From NCBI RefSeq assembly GCF_022761035.1, contig NZ_JAKWJP010000007.1, forward strand, positions 17,427-81,426: a DNA stretch of 64,000 bases, read 5' to 3'. The notes below the pieces were generated by a model. The model was given only the letters and a program-made list of their open reading frames with translations. It did not search any database and was not told the DNA's origin. This stretch comes from Microbacterium sp. SS28. Lineage in GTDB: Bacteria; Actinomycetota; Actinomycetes; Actinomycetales; Microbacteriaceae. Shown here in pieces: positions 36,629-45,013 of this stretch. The position numbers were made by a program, and so were the translations under genes. The number at the start of each line of letters is the position of its first letter. Position 1 is the stretch's first letter.

Positions 36629-38704
36629 TCAGGGCTTGACGTTGCCGTTCGCGTTGCCGTTCGCGTTGCCGTTTCCGTTGGCGTTTCCGTTCGCGGCGCC
36701 GTTCCCCGCGCCGTTGGCGTTCCCCTTGCCGCCCGAGGCGGTCTCATCGCCGGCCCCGGGGGCGCTGCCCTGCGTCGCGCCGCTGCCGCCTGCCGCACCG
36801 TTCCCGCTGGCGGCGCCGTTGCCGCTGTTCCCGGTCGTCCCGTTGCCGTTGTTCCCCGTGCTGCCGTTGCCGTTGTTCCCGGTACTGCCGTTGCCGTTGC
36901 CGTTGTTCCCGGCGTTGCCGTTCCCGTTATTCCCCGCGTTGCCGTTCCCGTTGTTCCCCGTGTTCGCAGCGCCGTTGCCCGTGCCGCCTGTCGCGGGCGT
37001 GCTCGGGTGCGTGGGCTTCATGGCGGCGAGGATCGGGGCGAGATCCGCGAGGTCGCTGAGTCGCAGGCTCAGAGCCGTGCCGATCTCGTCGCCGGCGCGG
37101 TATCGCAGCTGCACGCGGGCATCGGATGTGACGTTGCCGTAGTTGGGCAGGATCGCGGCGGAGCCGCTGCCGTCGCCGTCGAGGAAGGCCGCGGACTGCA
37201 CGGCGCCGTTGAGCAGCACTTCGACCATGGCGTTGGGCGCACCCGAGACGGCGAGCGTGAAGATCGGCTGCGTGCCGTCGACGGCGACGCTGGCACTCGC
37301 GAGCGCGGGCGTTCCCGACGGCAGGGCGCTCCCGCCCGAGCCGCCGGCCTCCGCGGCGTCGGTGCCCTCCCCCGTCGGGGTCGCGAGCGGGTCGATCACG
37401 CCCGCGCCTGCGGCATCCTCCGAGCCTTCGGCCATGCTGACGGCGCCGACCGAGAGCTCGGATTCCGGGGCGGAGGCGGGCGTCGCGAGCGATGCCGTCA
37501 CCGACGATCCGACGATGACGACGGTCGCCGCGGCGACGCCGATGATCGTGCCGATGCCGCCGAAGATCCCGCCGCCCGCCGCAGTCGCGGCTCCGACTCC
37601 TGTAGCCACGGCGCCGGCGCTCGCCGTGCCGCCTGCGGCGGCCGCGGACGACGCCGCCGCCGCCGAGCCGCTCGCGGCGGACCCGGCCGCGCCGCTCGTC
37701 GCGGACGACCCGCCCGTGAGCCCCGCTCCCGATCCGCCCGTCGTCGCCATCGCGGGTGCGGCGAGCGGCGCGAGCGCCGACGCGGCGTTCGCACCGGCTC
37801 CCGCGGCGAGGGCGATGATGGGCGCCCCGCCGCCTTGGAGCGTCGCGAGGTATCCCGCGGCGCCGACGGCGCCGAGCGTGAGCGGCAGCAGCACGAGGGC
37901 GAGGCGACTCGACACGGCTTTGGCCTCGGCGGCCACGATCGTGCAGCGCGGGCACTCCGCGAGGTGCTCCTCGACCTTGCGCAGGTCGCGGCGCGCGAGC
38001 GTCTCGCGGGCGTGGGCGCCCAGGTGCTCGATCGCCCACTGGCAGTCGGACCCGTCGAGGACCGACTGCAGGTGCGCCTGGATCCACGCTTCGCGCAGCC
38101 CTTCGCGCGCGCGGAAGGCGAGCTGCGCGACGGCCGTCGCCCGGATGCCGAGCAGCGGCGCGATCTCGGCAGGCTTCATCTGCTCGATCTCGGTGTACCA
38201 GAGCACCTCCTGCCAGCGCGTGGGGAGGCTCCGGAACGCGCGATGCGTCAGGCTGCGGTCGAGCGCCGCCTCGGTCGCCTCGTCGCTCGTCGCGGGGTCC
38301 TCGATCGTGTCGAGCAGGTCGACCGTCTGCTCGTGCGAGGACCGCCCCCACGCTGCGGCGGTGTTGCGGATGCTCGTGAAGAGGTAGGCGCGGAACGAAC
38401 CCGTCGGGCCGCCTCCGCGGAGGATCGACTGGTAGATGCGCGCGTACGCCTCCTGCACGAGGTCGTCGGGGTCGATGCTCGAGCTGATGGCGCGCGCGAC
38501 GGCGATCCCCGAGCGGTAATGCCGGTACCACAGCTCGCCGAAGGCTGCCTTGTCGCCGGAGCGCGTCAGCAACACGAGGTCGGCGTCGGCCCGGTCGGGA
38601 ACGTCCTCCTCGTCGAGGGCGGTGGGGCCGGAATCGTCAATGGTCGTCACGATGCAGTGGATCTTTCCGGGGGCGTCAGCACGCCCCAAGTCGGCGCCGA
38701 CCAT
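36629..38704 (-). CDS. ECF-like sigma factor fused to zinc-finger, membrane and Asn/Gly-repeat domains
   Basis: The 691-residue protein begins as a sigma-70 factor: region 2 (about 40-100; SIDPDDLVQEAYARIYQS) and region 4 (about 135-185; LPTRWQEVLWYTEIE). A zinc-finger motif of anti-sigma type, HLAECPRC, follows at about 252-259. Then come a membrane helix (LALVLLPLTLGAVGAAGYLA), a long Ala/Ser/Gly stretch, a second hydrophobic segment, and a probable extracellular domain. The tail is rich in repeats such as GNNGNGNAGNNGNG. Sigma and anti-sigma functions in one chain suggest a membrane-tethered, possibly self-inhibited sigma factor. ATG 38704 is supported by GGGAGGAA nine bases upstream; GTG 38650 is the alternative. 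Confidence 0.85.
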   Translation of the reverse strand: MVGADLGRADAPGKIHCIVTTIDDSGPTALDEEDVPDRADADLVLLTRSGDKAAFGELWYRHYRSGIAVARAISSSIDPDDLVQEAYARIYQSILRGGGPTGSFRAYLFTSIRNTAAAWGRSSHEQTVDLLDTIEDPATSDEATEAALDRSLTHRAFRSLPTRWQEVLWYTEIEQMKPAEIAPLLGIRATAVAQLAFRAREGLREAWIQAHLQSVLDGSDCQWAIEHLGAHARETLARRDLRKVEEHLAECPRCTIVAAEAKAVSSRLALVLLPLTLGAVGAAGYLATLQGGGAPIIALAAGAGANAASALAPLAAPAMATTGGSGAGLTGGSSATSGAAGSAASGSAAAASSAAAAGGTASAGAVATGVGAATAAGGGIFGGIGTIIGVAAATVVIVGSSVTASLATPASAPESELSVGAVSMAEGSEDAAGAGVIDPLATPTGEGTDAAEAGGSGGSALPSGTPALASASVAVDGTQPIFTLAVSGAPNAMVEVLLNGAVQSAAFLDGDGSGSAAILPNYGNVTSDARVQLRYRAGDEIGTALSLRLSDLADLAPILAAMKPTHPSTPATGGTGNGAANTGNNGNGNAGNNGNGNAGNNGNGNGSTGNNGNGSTGNNGNGTTGNSGNGAASGNGAAGGSGATQGSAPGAGDETASGGKGNANGAGNGAANGNANGNGNANGNANGNVKP
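36640..36970. repeat. In-gene tandem repeats coding the Asn/Gly tail
   Basis: Short repeats built from GTTGCCGTT and GTTGTTCCC, with 6-, 12- and about 24-27-base periods, occupy the 3' part of the sigma-fusion gene. They keep the reading frame, so copy-number change would lengthen or shorten the tail without a frameshift. Confidence 0.7.
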
Positions 38705-39059
38705 CCCCCAATTCCTCCCATTGTCTGCGGTTTTCGCGATTCGTGCCACGTCCGGCGGATTCGTTCAGAAAAAAGTCCAGAACCCGCGTAATAGATCCGC
38801 AATACGCGCGTCTCATATGCAGGAGACATTGCCCGCTCCCTTCCCGGGAGATACCCGCGGGCACGACGACACGAGGACCGGAACGCCTCGAGTCGTCCGC
38901 GGGAGGAGAGACACCGGGGGGAGGCTTCTCCGCCCCGCAACTCTCCCGGGAATCTGCGGCCGTTGCATCTTGGGGATGCAACGGCCGCATTCCATCTGCC
39001 CGCGCAGCGCGGCGCATCCGCCCCCAGCCGACGCCGCCTTCCGGCGCGGCGGACAGCGA
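38705..39059. other. Intergenic region upstream of sigma-fusion gene
   Basis: No gene is supported in these 355 bases. The part next to the sigma gene (about 38760-38830) is markedly AT-richer, has a run of six A and contains CGCGTA/TACGCG arms at 38785-38808; it probably holds the sigma gene's promoter. A 15-bp hairpin at 38955-38989 ends the nagA transcript. Confidence 0.5.
38955..38989 (-). terminator. Hairpin after nagA
   Basis: GCGGCCGTTGCATC and GATGCAACGGCCGC, with one further T-A pair, form a perfect 15-bp stem and a five-base loop, about 70 bases after the nagA stop. It lacks a T tract. Confidence 0.6.
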
Positions 39060-40214
39060 TCAGACGCGCTCGCCGCTGAACCACACGGCGCGGACATCGA
39101 GCTCGGACGAGAGCAGCACGGCATCCGCGAGCGTCCCGGCTGCGAGACCGCCGAGGTCCGCCCCGCGCCCGATCGCGCGCGCGGGCACGGTGCTGAGCGC
39201 CGCGACGGCGTCCGCGAGCGGCACGCCCGCCTGCACGGCGAGGCGGAGTGCGGCATCCTGCGTCAGTGTCGACCCTGCGATCGCGCCGCCCTCCGCGAGC
39301 CGCGCGACGCCGCCTGTGACGTCCACCGCGAGGGATCCGAGCTCGTAGTGGCCGTCAGCGGCGCCTGCCGCCGCCATCGCGTCCGTCACGAGCGCGACCC
39401 GGCCGGGCGCGGCCGCGAACGCGATGCGGACGATCTCGGGATCGAGGTGCACGCCGTCGGCGATGATCTCGAGGGTCACGCGGTGGTCGGATGCCGCAGC
39501 CCCGACGGGTCCCGGATCGCGGTGGTTCAACGGGGCCATCGCGTTGAAGGCGTGCGTCAGGATCGTCGCGCCGGCGTCGAACGCCGCGCGGGACTGCGCG
39601 GCATCGGCGGAGGTGTGGCCGACGGCCGCCGCGGCGCCCGCCGCCACGACGGCGCGGATCGCCTCGATCCCTCCCGGCAGCTCGGGCGCGAGCGTCACCT
39701 GCCGCACGGTGCCGCGGCCCGCGGCGAGGAGGCGCTCGACGTCGGTGAGAACGGGTGCCCTCAGCAGCGACGGGTCGTGCGCGCCCTTGCGTGCGAGGTC
39801 GAGGAAGGGGCCTTCGAGGTGCGAGCCGAGGATGTCGGCGTCGGTGGCGACGAGGTCGGCGACCATCGCAGCCCGCCGCTCGAGGGTCTCGAGAGGCGCC
39901 GTCACGAGCGAGACGACGGCGCGCGTCGTGCCGTGCGCGCGATGCAGGGCCCGTGCGGTGCGGATCGCGTCGGGTCCGTCGTCGTACGAGGCGCCCGCCC
40001 CGCCGTGCCCGTGGATGTCGATGAAGCCTGGCGTCAGGATCGCGCCGGGGCCGGCGAGCGCCGTCGCGTCGACGGAGGCCGCGGCATCCGCTCCGTGCTG
40101 CCAGTCCGCGCCCGTGCCGGTCTCGACGACGCGTCCGTCCGCGAAGCGCACCCAGGCGTCCTCGACGATGCGGTCGCCGTCGACGAGCCGGACCGAGTGG
40201 ACGACGGTGCTCAT
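39060..40214 (-). CDS. nagA: NagA, N-acetylglucosamine-6-phosphate deacetylase
   Basis: The 384-residue amidohydrolase converts GlcNAc-6-P to glucosamine-6-P, the NagB substrate. Metal and substrate motifs are in order: PGFIDIHGHGG (about 62-72), HLEGPF, GHTSAD, HAFNAM, and LVTDAM with the catalytic aspartate. It overlaps the hexosaminidase gene upstream (ATGA). Separation from nagB by about 5 kb on the other strand is unusual, but the shared operator-like sequence suggests common control. Confidence 0.97.
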   Translation of the reverse strand: MSTVVHSVRLVDGDRIVEDAWVRFADGRVVETGTGADWQHGADAAASVDATALAGPGAILTPGFIDIHGHGGAGASYDDGPDAIRTARALHRAHGTTRAVVSLVTAPLETLERRAAMVADLVATDADILGSHLEGPFLDLARKGAHDPSLLRAPVLTDVERLLAAGRGTVRQVTLAPELPGGIEAIRAVVAAGAAAAVGHTSADAAQSRAAFDAGATILTHAFNAMAPLNHRDPGPVGAAASDHRVTLEIIADGVHLDPEIVRIAFAAAPGRVALVTDAMAAAGAADGHYELGSLAVDVTGGVARLAEGGAIAGSTLTQDAALRLAVQAGVPLADAVAALSTVPARAIGRGADLGGLAAGTLADAVLLSSELDVRAVWFSGERV

Positions 40215-41749
40215 TCGCTGGCCCAGGGGATCTCGGAGGACGCCTGGAAGCCGATGCCCAGACGGGTCCAGAGTGGGCCCAGCCCGCCGACACGCGTGCG
40301 GAACGACTCCCACGTGCGCAGGTCGCTGTCGGCGGCCGGGGGTGACCATGCCGCTTCGGCCGCCGCCGCGATGCGGGGGAAGGCGAGCTCGTCGATGTCG
40401 CTCAGATCACGGACCGTCTCGGTCCACATAGGCGCCTCGACGCCGAGGATGTCGGCCTCGCCGACGCCCGGGACGATGTCGGCGGGCTCCCACGCGTAGG
40501 CCCGTTCGACGCTCGTGGGGCCGTTCGCCCACGTCAGGCCGAGCCGCGCGTCGGGGGCGTACTTCATGTCGAGGTAGATCGCGTCGGCGGGCGAGAGGAT
40601 CACCTGCGCGCCGCGCCGCACGAAAGCGCGGGTCTTCTCGTCCATGCCGTCGGTCGGCGTCGTGAAACCCCAGTACTGGCCGATCGTGTCGGGGTGCAGA
40701 CCCGCCGCGGCGCCCGCCTCGTGCCACGCGACGGGCGTCTTGCCGAGGTCAGCGATGATGGTCGACGCGCGCTCCACGAACAGCGCGAAGTCCTCCGGCG
40801 CCGTGCCGAGGGCCTCGTCGCCGCCGAGGTGCAGATACGGTCCCGGCGTCAGTGCCGCGAGCTCGCCGAAGACGTCGGCGACGAAGTCGTACGTCGCCTC
40901 GTCGTGGATCCGCAGCGACGAGAAGCCGACGGCCATCCCCTCGTACGGCTCGCCCGCCGTCGGCATCCCGCCGCCGAAGGCCTCGACGACGTCGGTGATG
41001 TGCGTCGACAGCACGGGCGCCTCGGCGAGCTCGGGATAGGCCAGCCCCACCGCGTGCGTGTGACCGGGCATGTCGATCTCGGGAACGACGATCATGTGGC
41101 GGGATGCCGCATACGCGACGATCTCGCGGTACTGCTCGGCCGTGTAGAAGCCGCCCGGGTCGCCGCCGACCGACGTGCCCGAGGCGAACTCGGTGAGCTT
41201 CGGCCGCGAGCGCAGCTCGAGCCGCCACCCCTGATCGTCGGTGAGGTGCAGGTGCAGCGCGTTGAACTTGAGCCCCGCGGCGCGGTCGATGTAGGCCTTC
41301 ACCGTCCCGACCGGCTGGAAGTGGCGCGCGACGTCGAGCATGACTCCGCGGTACGCGAAGCGCGGGGCATCGTCGATCCGGACGGCCGGCAGGCTCCATG
41401 CGTCGCCGTCGCGGGCGATGAGCTGCACGAGGGTCTGGACGCCGTAGAAGAGGCCCGCGGCGTCGGCGCCGGTCACGACGACGGATGCCGCCTCGACCGT
41501 GAGGCGGTACGACTCGGCGGTGCCGCCCTCAGCATCAGCCGACGCGTCGATCCGCAGGTCGATCGAGGGGCCGCCGGATGCCGCGTCGCCCGCCGACTCG
41601 AGGGCCAGGCCCGTCCGGGCCTCGACGAGCGCGCGGAGCGTGGCGGCGGAATCCGGATCTCCCGAGACGACAGCCGAAGCGAGCGGGAACGGGCCCGACG
41701 GCGAAGGCTGGAGCGAACGGGGGACCGGGACGACGGCGAGGGGCGACAT
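40211..41749 (-). CDS. GH20 beta-N-acetylhexosaminidase
   Basis: The 512-residue enzyme cleaves terminal GlcNAc from chito-oligosaccharides. A GH20b-type N-terminal domain is followed by the TIM barrel, starting DAPRFAYRGVMLDVARHF. The catalytic pair Asp311-Glu312 lies in HLGGDEALG; the substrate-assisted mechanism uses it to activate the acetamido group. No secretion signal is present, so it acts on imported chitobiose. ATG 41749 follows GGAG. It is the first gene of a two-gene unit with nagA, under a candidate ROK operator. Confidence 0.95.
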   Translation of the reverse strand: MSPLAVVPVPRSLQPSPSGPFPLASAVVSGDPDSAATLRALVEARTGLALESAGDAASGGPSIDLRIDASADAEGGTAESYRLTVEAASVVVTGADAAGLFYGVQTLVQLIARDGDAWSLPAVRIDDAPRFAYRGVMLDVARHFQPVGTVKAYIDRAAGLKFNALHLHLTDDQGWRLELRSRPKLTEFASGTSVGGDPGGFYTAEQYREIVAYAASRHMIVVPEIDMPGHTHAVGLAYPELAEAPVLSTHITDVVEAFGGGMPTAGEPYEGMAVGFSSLRIHDEATYDFVADVFGELAALTPGPYLHLGGDEALGTAPEDFALFVERASTIIADLGKTPVAWHEAGAAAGLHPDTIGQYWGFTTPTDGMDEKTRAFVRRGAQVILSPADAIYLDMKYAPDARLGLTWANGPTSVERAYAWEPADIVPGVGEADILGVEAPMWTETVRDLSDIDELAFPRIAAAAEAAWSPPAADSDLRTWESFRTRVGGLGPLWTRLGIGFQASSEIPWASE

Positions 41750-41847
41750 GGTGTCTCCATTCTTCTCGCCGGCCCTGCGCGATACCTGGGCGGCGATGGA
41801 TCCGCGGCGTGGCAGCCCGCGACGGCGGTGTCGTCGTCGACTGCAAG

Positions 41848-41866
41848 TGTAAGGATCCCTAACAAA
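41848..41866. promoter_or_regulatory. Candidate ROK operator upstream of GH20-nagA
   Basis: GTAAGG-ATCC-CTAACAAA (41849-41866) matches GTAAGG-N4-CTAACAAA at the ROK regulator start in all 14 defined positions. TGTAAGG and CCTAACA also form a near-perfect inverted repeat here. Confidence 0.6.
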
Positions 41867-41914
41867 AGGCGTGACAAGCCTATCAGTGCGCGCGGGCGGG
41901 GGAGCGTCATCCGT

Positions 41915-41920
41915 TATGCT
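41915..41920 (+). promoter_or_regulatory. -10 box for glyA leader
   Basis: TATGCT fits the actinobacterial TANNNT consensus and would start transcription just before the riboswitch. No good -35 is visible. Confidence 0.4.
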
Positions 41921-41921
41921 C

Positions 41922-42013
41922 GAACCGTCGCGACTGGCGTTGAGGTGGGCAACCACCGGGGAGCGACCGACAACGGCATCCGACCGCACGCCTGGGCCGG
42001 AGCGATTCCCGGC
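41922..42013 (+). ncRNA. ZTP (pfl) riboswitch candidate upstream of glyA-folD
   Basis: The leader has the order of conserved elements seen in pfl/ZTP riboswitches: CGCGACTGGCG (41930-41939), a small GTGGGCAACCAC hairpin, GGGGAGCGAC, and ACCGCACGCCTGGGC near 41983-41997. ZTP riboswitches sense low 10-formyl-THF through accumulated ZMP/ZTP and often precede glyA and folD. A GCCGG/CCGGC hairpin (41996-42000/42009-42013) shares bases with the last conserved segment and could be part of the switching mechanism. Identification is from memory of the consensus; no covariance search was run. Confidence 0.8.
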
Positions 42014-42059
42014 ACCCTCGCGCGCCGCACCCCGAACAGCCGTCGTCAAGGAGATCGTC

Positions 42060-43334
42060 ATGACCGATCGTTATTTCAACGCCCCGCTCGCCGAGATCGA
42101 CCCCGAGATCGCGCAGGTGCTCGACCGAGAGCTCGACCGCCAGCGCGGATACCTCGAGATGATCGCGTCCGAGAACTTCGTGCCCGTCTCCGTGCTGCAG
42201 TCGCAGGGCTCGGTCCTGACGAACAAGTACGCCGAGGGCTACCCGGGCCGTCGCTACTACGGCGGCTGCGAAGAGGTCGACGTCGCGGAAGAGCTCGCGA
42301 TCGCGCGCGCCAAGGAGCTGTTCGGCGCGAAGTTCGCCAATGTCCAGCCGCACTCGGGCGCGACCGCGAACGCCGCCGTGCTGCACGCCATCGCGCGCCC
42401 CGGCGACACGCTGCTGGGCCTCTCGCTCGACCAGGGCGGCCACCTCACGCACGGCATGAAGATCAACTTCTCGGGCCGCCTCTACAACATCGTCGCGTAC
42501 GGCGTCGACCCCGAGACCTCGATCATCGACATGGACGAGGTGCACCGCCTCGCCGTCGAGCACAAGCCGAAGGTCATCATCGCGGGCTGGTCGGCGTACC
42601 CCCGCCAGCTCGACTTCGCCCGCTTCCGTGCGATCGCCGACGAGGTCGGCGCGCTCCTGTGGGTCGACATGGCCCACTTCGCGGGTCTCGTCGCGGCGGG
42701 CGTCCACCCGTCGCCCATCCCGCACGCGCACGTCGTCTCGTCGACCGTGCACAAGACGATCGGCGGACCCCGCTCGGGCTTCATCCTCACCAACGACGAA
42801 GACCTCGCGAAGAAGATCAACACGGCTGTCTTCCCGGGGCAGCAGGGCGGCCCGCTCATGCACGTCATCGCGGCGAAGGCCACGGCGTTCAAGCTCGCCG
42901 GCACCCCCGAGTTCAAGGAGCGCCAGGAGCGCGTCCTGCGCGGCGCGCACCTCATCGCCGAGCGGCTCTCGCAGCCCGACGTCGAGGCCGCCGGCATCTC
43001 GGTGCGCTCGGGCGGCACCGACGTGCACCTCGTGCTCGTCGACCTGCGCAACGCCGAGATCGACGGCAAGCAGGCCGAAGACCTGCTGCACGAGATCCAC
43101 ATCACGGTCAACCGCAATGCCGTGCCGAACGACCCGCGCCCGCCGCTCGTGACCTCGGGCCTGCGCATCGGCACGCCCGCGCTCGCGACGCGCGGCTTCG
43201 GGGACGCCGAGTTCGCCGAGGTCGCCGACGTCATCGCGCTCGCGCTCCTGCCGGGCGCCGACCTGCCCGCACTGCGCGCCCGCGTCGCGACGCTGGCCGA
43301 CGCCTTCCCGCTGTACCCCGGCCTGCAGCACTGA
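42060..43334 (+). CDS. glyA: GlyA, serine hydroxymethyltransferase
   Basis: The 424-residue PLP enzyme interconverts serine and glycine while charging THF. The PLP lysine is Lys232 in STVHKTIGGPR; other family blocks are MIASENFVP, KYAEGYPGRRYYGG and DMAHFAGLVAAG. It starts six bases after AAGGAGA. The riboswitch candidate upstream and folD downstream place it in a one-carbon operon that serves purine synthesis. Length and motifs are normal. Confidence 0.98.
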   Translation: MTDRYFNAPLAEIDPEIAQVLDRELDRQRGYLEMIASENFVPVSVLQSQGSVLTNKYAEGYPGRRYYGGCEEVDVAEELAIARAKELFGAKFANVQPHSGATANAAVLHAIARPGDTLLGLSLDQGGHLTHGMKINFSGRLYNIVAYGVDPETSIIDMDEVHRLAVEHKPKVIIAGWSAYPRQLDFARFRAIADEVGALLWVDMAHFAGLVAAGVHPSPIPHAHVVSSTVHKTIGGPRSGFILTNDEDLAKKINTAVFPGQQGGPLMHVIAAKATAFKLAGTPEFKERQERVLRGAHLIAERLSQPDVEAAGISVRSGGTDVHLVLVDLRNAEIDGKQAEDLLHEIHITVNRNAVPNDPRPPLVTSGLRIGTPALATRGFGDAEFAEVADVIALALLPGADLPALRARVATLADAFPLYPGLQH

Positions 43335-43365
43335 CCGCTGTTTGCGGCATCCCGTGGCATCGAAG

Positions 43366-43434
43366 CAGGGGATCTCGCCGACGCGGGTGAGCATGACTCC
43401 CCGCCTCGGCAGGATCCCCTGTCTCGGCGAGATC
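43366..43434. repeat. Family A palindromic element copy 2, before folD
   Basis: Two alternative pairings exist: CAGGGGATC (43366-43374) with GATCCCCTG (43413-43421), or GATCTCGCCGA (43371-43381) with TCGGCGAGATC (43424-43434). They share 43371-43374 and cannot form together. The 3' arm ends one base before the folD ribosome site AAGGA. The sequence resembles the element at 269-331. Confidence 0.6.
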
Positions 43435-43445
43435 AAGGACGAGAA

Positions 43446-44327
43446 ATGACGGCACAGAAGCTCGACGGCCGCGCGGCAGCGGCCGAGATCAAGGCGGAGC
43501 TCAAGGTCCGCGTCGAGGCCCTCGCGGCGCGCGGGATCACACCGGGCATCGCGACGGTGCTCGTCGGCGCCGATCCCGCGTCGCAGCTGTACGTGGGCAT
43601 GAAGCACCGCGAGTCCGAGGCGATCGGGATGAACTCGATCCAGCGCGAACTGCCGGCCGACGCGACCCAGGAAGACGTCGAGGCCCTCATCGACGAGCTG
43701 AACGCCGACCCGTCCTGCCACGGGTACATCGTGCAGCTGCCGCTGCCCAAGCACCTCGACACGGACGCCGTCCTCGAGCGCATCGACCCCGCGAAGGACG
43801 CCGACGGCCTGCACCCGACCAACCTCGGGCGCCTCGTGCTCAACGTCAACGCGCCGATCACGACTCCGCTGCCCTGCACGCCCCGCGGCGTCATCGAGCT
43901 CCTCGTGCGCAACGGCTACGATCTCGCCGGCAAGCACGTCGTCGTCGTCGGCCGCGGCGTCACGATCGGCCGCTCGGTCGGGCTGCTGCTCACGCGCCGC
44001 GAGTACAACGCGACGGTGACGCTCACCCACACGGGCACGACCGACCTCGGTGCGCACCTGCGCGAGGCCGACGTCATCGTCGCTGCGGCGGGTGTCAGGC
44101 ACATCGTCCGCGCGGAGGACGTCAAGCCCGGGGCCGCCGTCCTCGACGTCGGCGTGACGCGCGAGAGCGACCCCGAGACGGGCAAGCACAAGGTCTACGG
44201 CGATGTTCATCCGGATGTCGCAGAGGTCGCCGGCTTCCTCTCGCCGAACCCCGGCGGCGTCGGCCCGATGACGGTCGCGCTGCTCATGACGAACGTCGTC
44301 GAGGCCGCGGAGCGCGCCGCCGGCTGA
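43446..44327 (+). CDS. folD: FolD, methylene-THF dehydrogenase / cyclohydrolase
   Basis: The 293-residue bifunctional enzyme turns 5,10-methylene-THF into 10-formyl-THF with NADP. The catalytic lysine is Lys53 in YVGMKHRESE, the THF-site segment is KDADGLHPTNLG, the NADP loop VVVGRGVTIGRSVG, and the C-terminal PGGVGPMTVALL is conserved. It follows glyA by 111 bases that contain the family A palindrome. AAGGA lies seven bases before the ATG. Confidence 0.98.
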   Translation: MTAQKLDGRAAAAEIKAELKVRVEALAARGITPGIATVLVGADPASQLYVGMKHRESEAIGMNSIQRELPADATQEDVEALIDELNADPSCHGYIVQLPLPKHLDTDAVLERIDPAKDADGLHPTNLGRLVLNVNAPITTPLPCTPRGVIELLVRNGYDLAGKHVVVVGRGVTIGRSVGLLLTRREYNATVTLTHTGTTDLGAHLREADVIVAAAGVRHIVRAEDVKPGAAVLDVGVTRESDPETGKHKVYGDVHPDVAEVAGFLSPNPGGVGPMTVALLMTNVVEAAERAAG

Positions 44328-44353
44328 CCCCGGAGTCGCCGGCAGATCGCGTG

Positions 44354-45013
44354 CTACCGCGGGGTCGCGACGGCGACCACGTTGTCGCGGTAGTGTCCCG
44401 TCGAGCTGTCGAACGGGCCGCCGCACGTGATGATGACGAGCGCGGGAGCACCCGTGCGCGCGAACAGGTCGGAGGTCGGCAGGGCCGACTTCTCGTAGTA
44501 CGTGAGCGAGTCCACGGCGTAGGTCCTGGTCGAGCCGTCCGCGGCCTCGACGACGACGGGTGATCCGATCGGCACGTCCCGCAGGCGCGCGAGCGGGCCG
44601 ATCGGATAGTCGATCGCGTCGACATGCGCCGCGAGCACGACGTGTCCGCCCGTCGCCGCCGCATCCGGCCCGTACCGGTACCATCCGGCGATCGCGGGGT
44701 CGACCGGCAGTTCCATCTGCCCGGTCGGCTCGACGCCCACGGGCGTGACGGTCATGTCGACCCCGAGCGCTTCGATCACGAGCCGCGACGGCGCGATCGT
44801 CGCGACGGGCGGCGGCACCTCGGCGGAGGTGACGGGCACATCGACAGCCGCGGTGGGCGGTGCGGGCGCCGAGGTGGATGCCGCGGGCGACGGCGGGACC
44901 GCCGTCGGGACCGCCTGTCCGCACGCGGCGAGGCACGCCGCGAGGACGGTTCCGACGAGCGCAGCCACTGCGGACCGCTGCCGTCGGTGCCCTCGCGGCG
45001 TGCCGCCGCGCAT
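44354..45013 (-). CDS. Class F sortase
   Basis: The 219-residue transpeptidase attaches proteins to the wall or other surface partners. An N-terminal hydrophobic segment (about 13-31) has lipobox-like cysteines (VLAAC, CLAAC), so it is either membrane- or lipid-anchored. A Pro/Ala linker precedes the sortase domain. The catalytic triad is His130 (AAHVD), Cys197 (ITCGG) and Arg209 (HYRDN). It overlaps the DUF4397 gene upstream (TGATG), which is therefore its likely substrate or partner. Confidence 0.92.
   Translation of the reverse strand: MRGGTPRGHRRQRSAVAALVGTVLAACLAACGQAVPTAVPPSPAASTSAPAPPTAAVDVPVTSAEVPPPVATIAPSRLVIEALGVDMTVTPVGVEPTGQMELPVDPAIAGWYRYGPDAAATGGHVVLAAHVDAIDYPIGPLARLRDVPIGSPVVVEAADGSTRTYAVDSLTYYEKSALPTSDLFARTGAPALVIITCGGPFDSSTGHYRDNVVAVATPR

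Noticed and set aside
36640..36970. Separate gene or sequencing artefact in the Asn/Gly repeats
   Set aside because: The repeats stay in frame with the sigma-factor gene and lead to a proper stop, so they are its tail.
41907..44936. 1009-codon minus-strand frame across glyA and folD
   Set aside because: Both plus-strand genes are unmistakable; the antisense frame has no family features.
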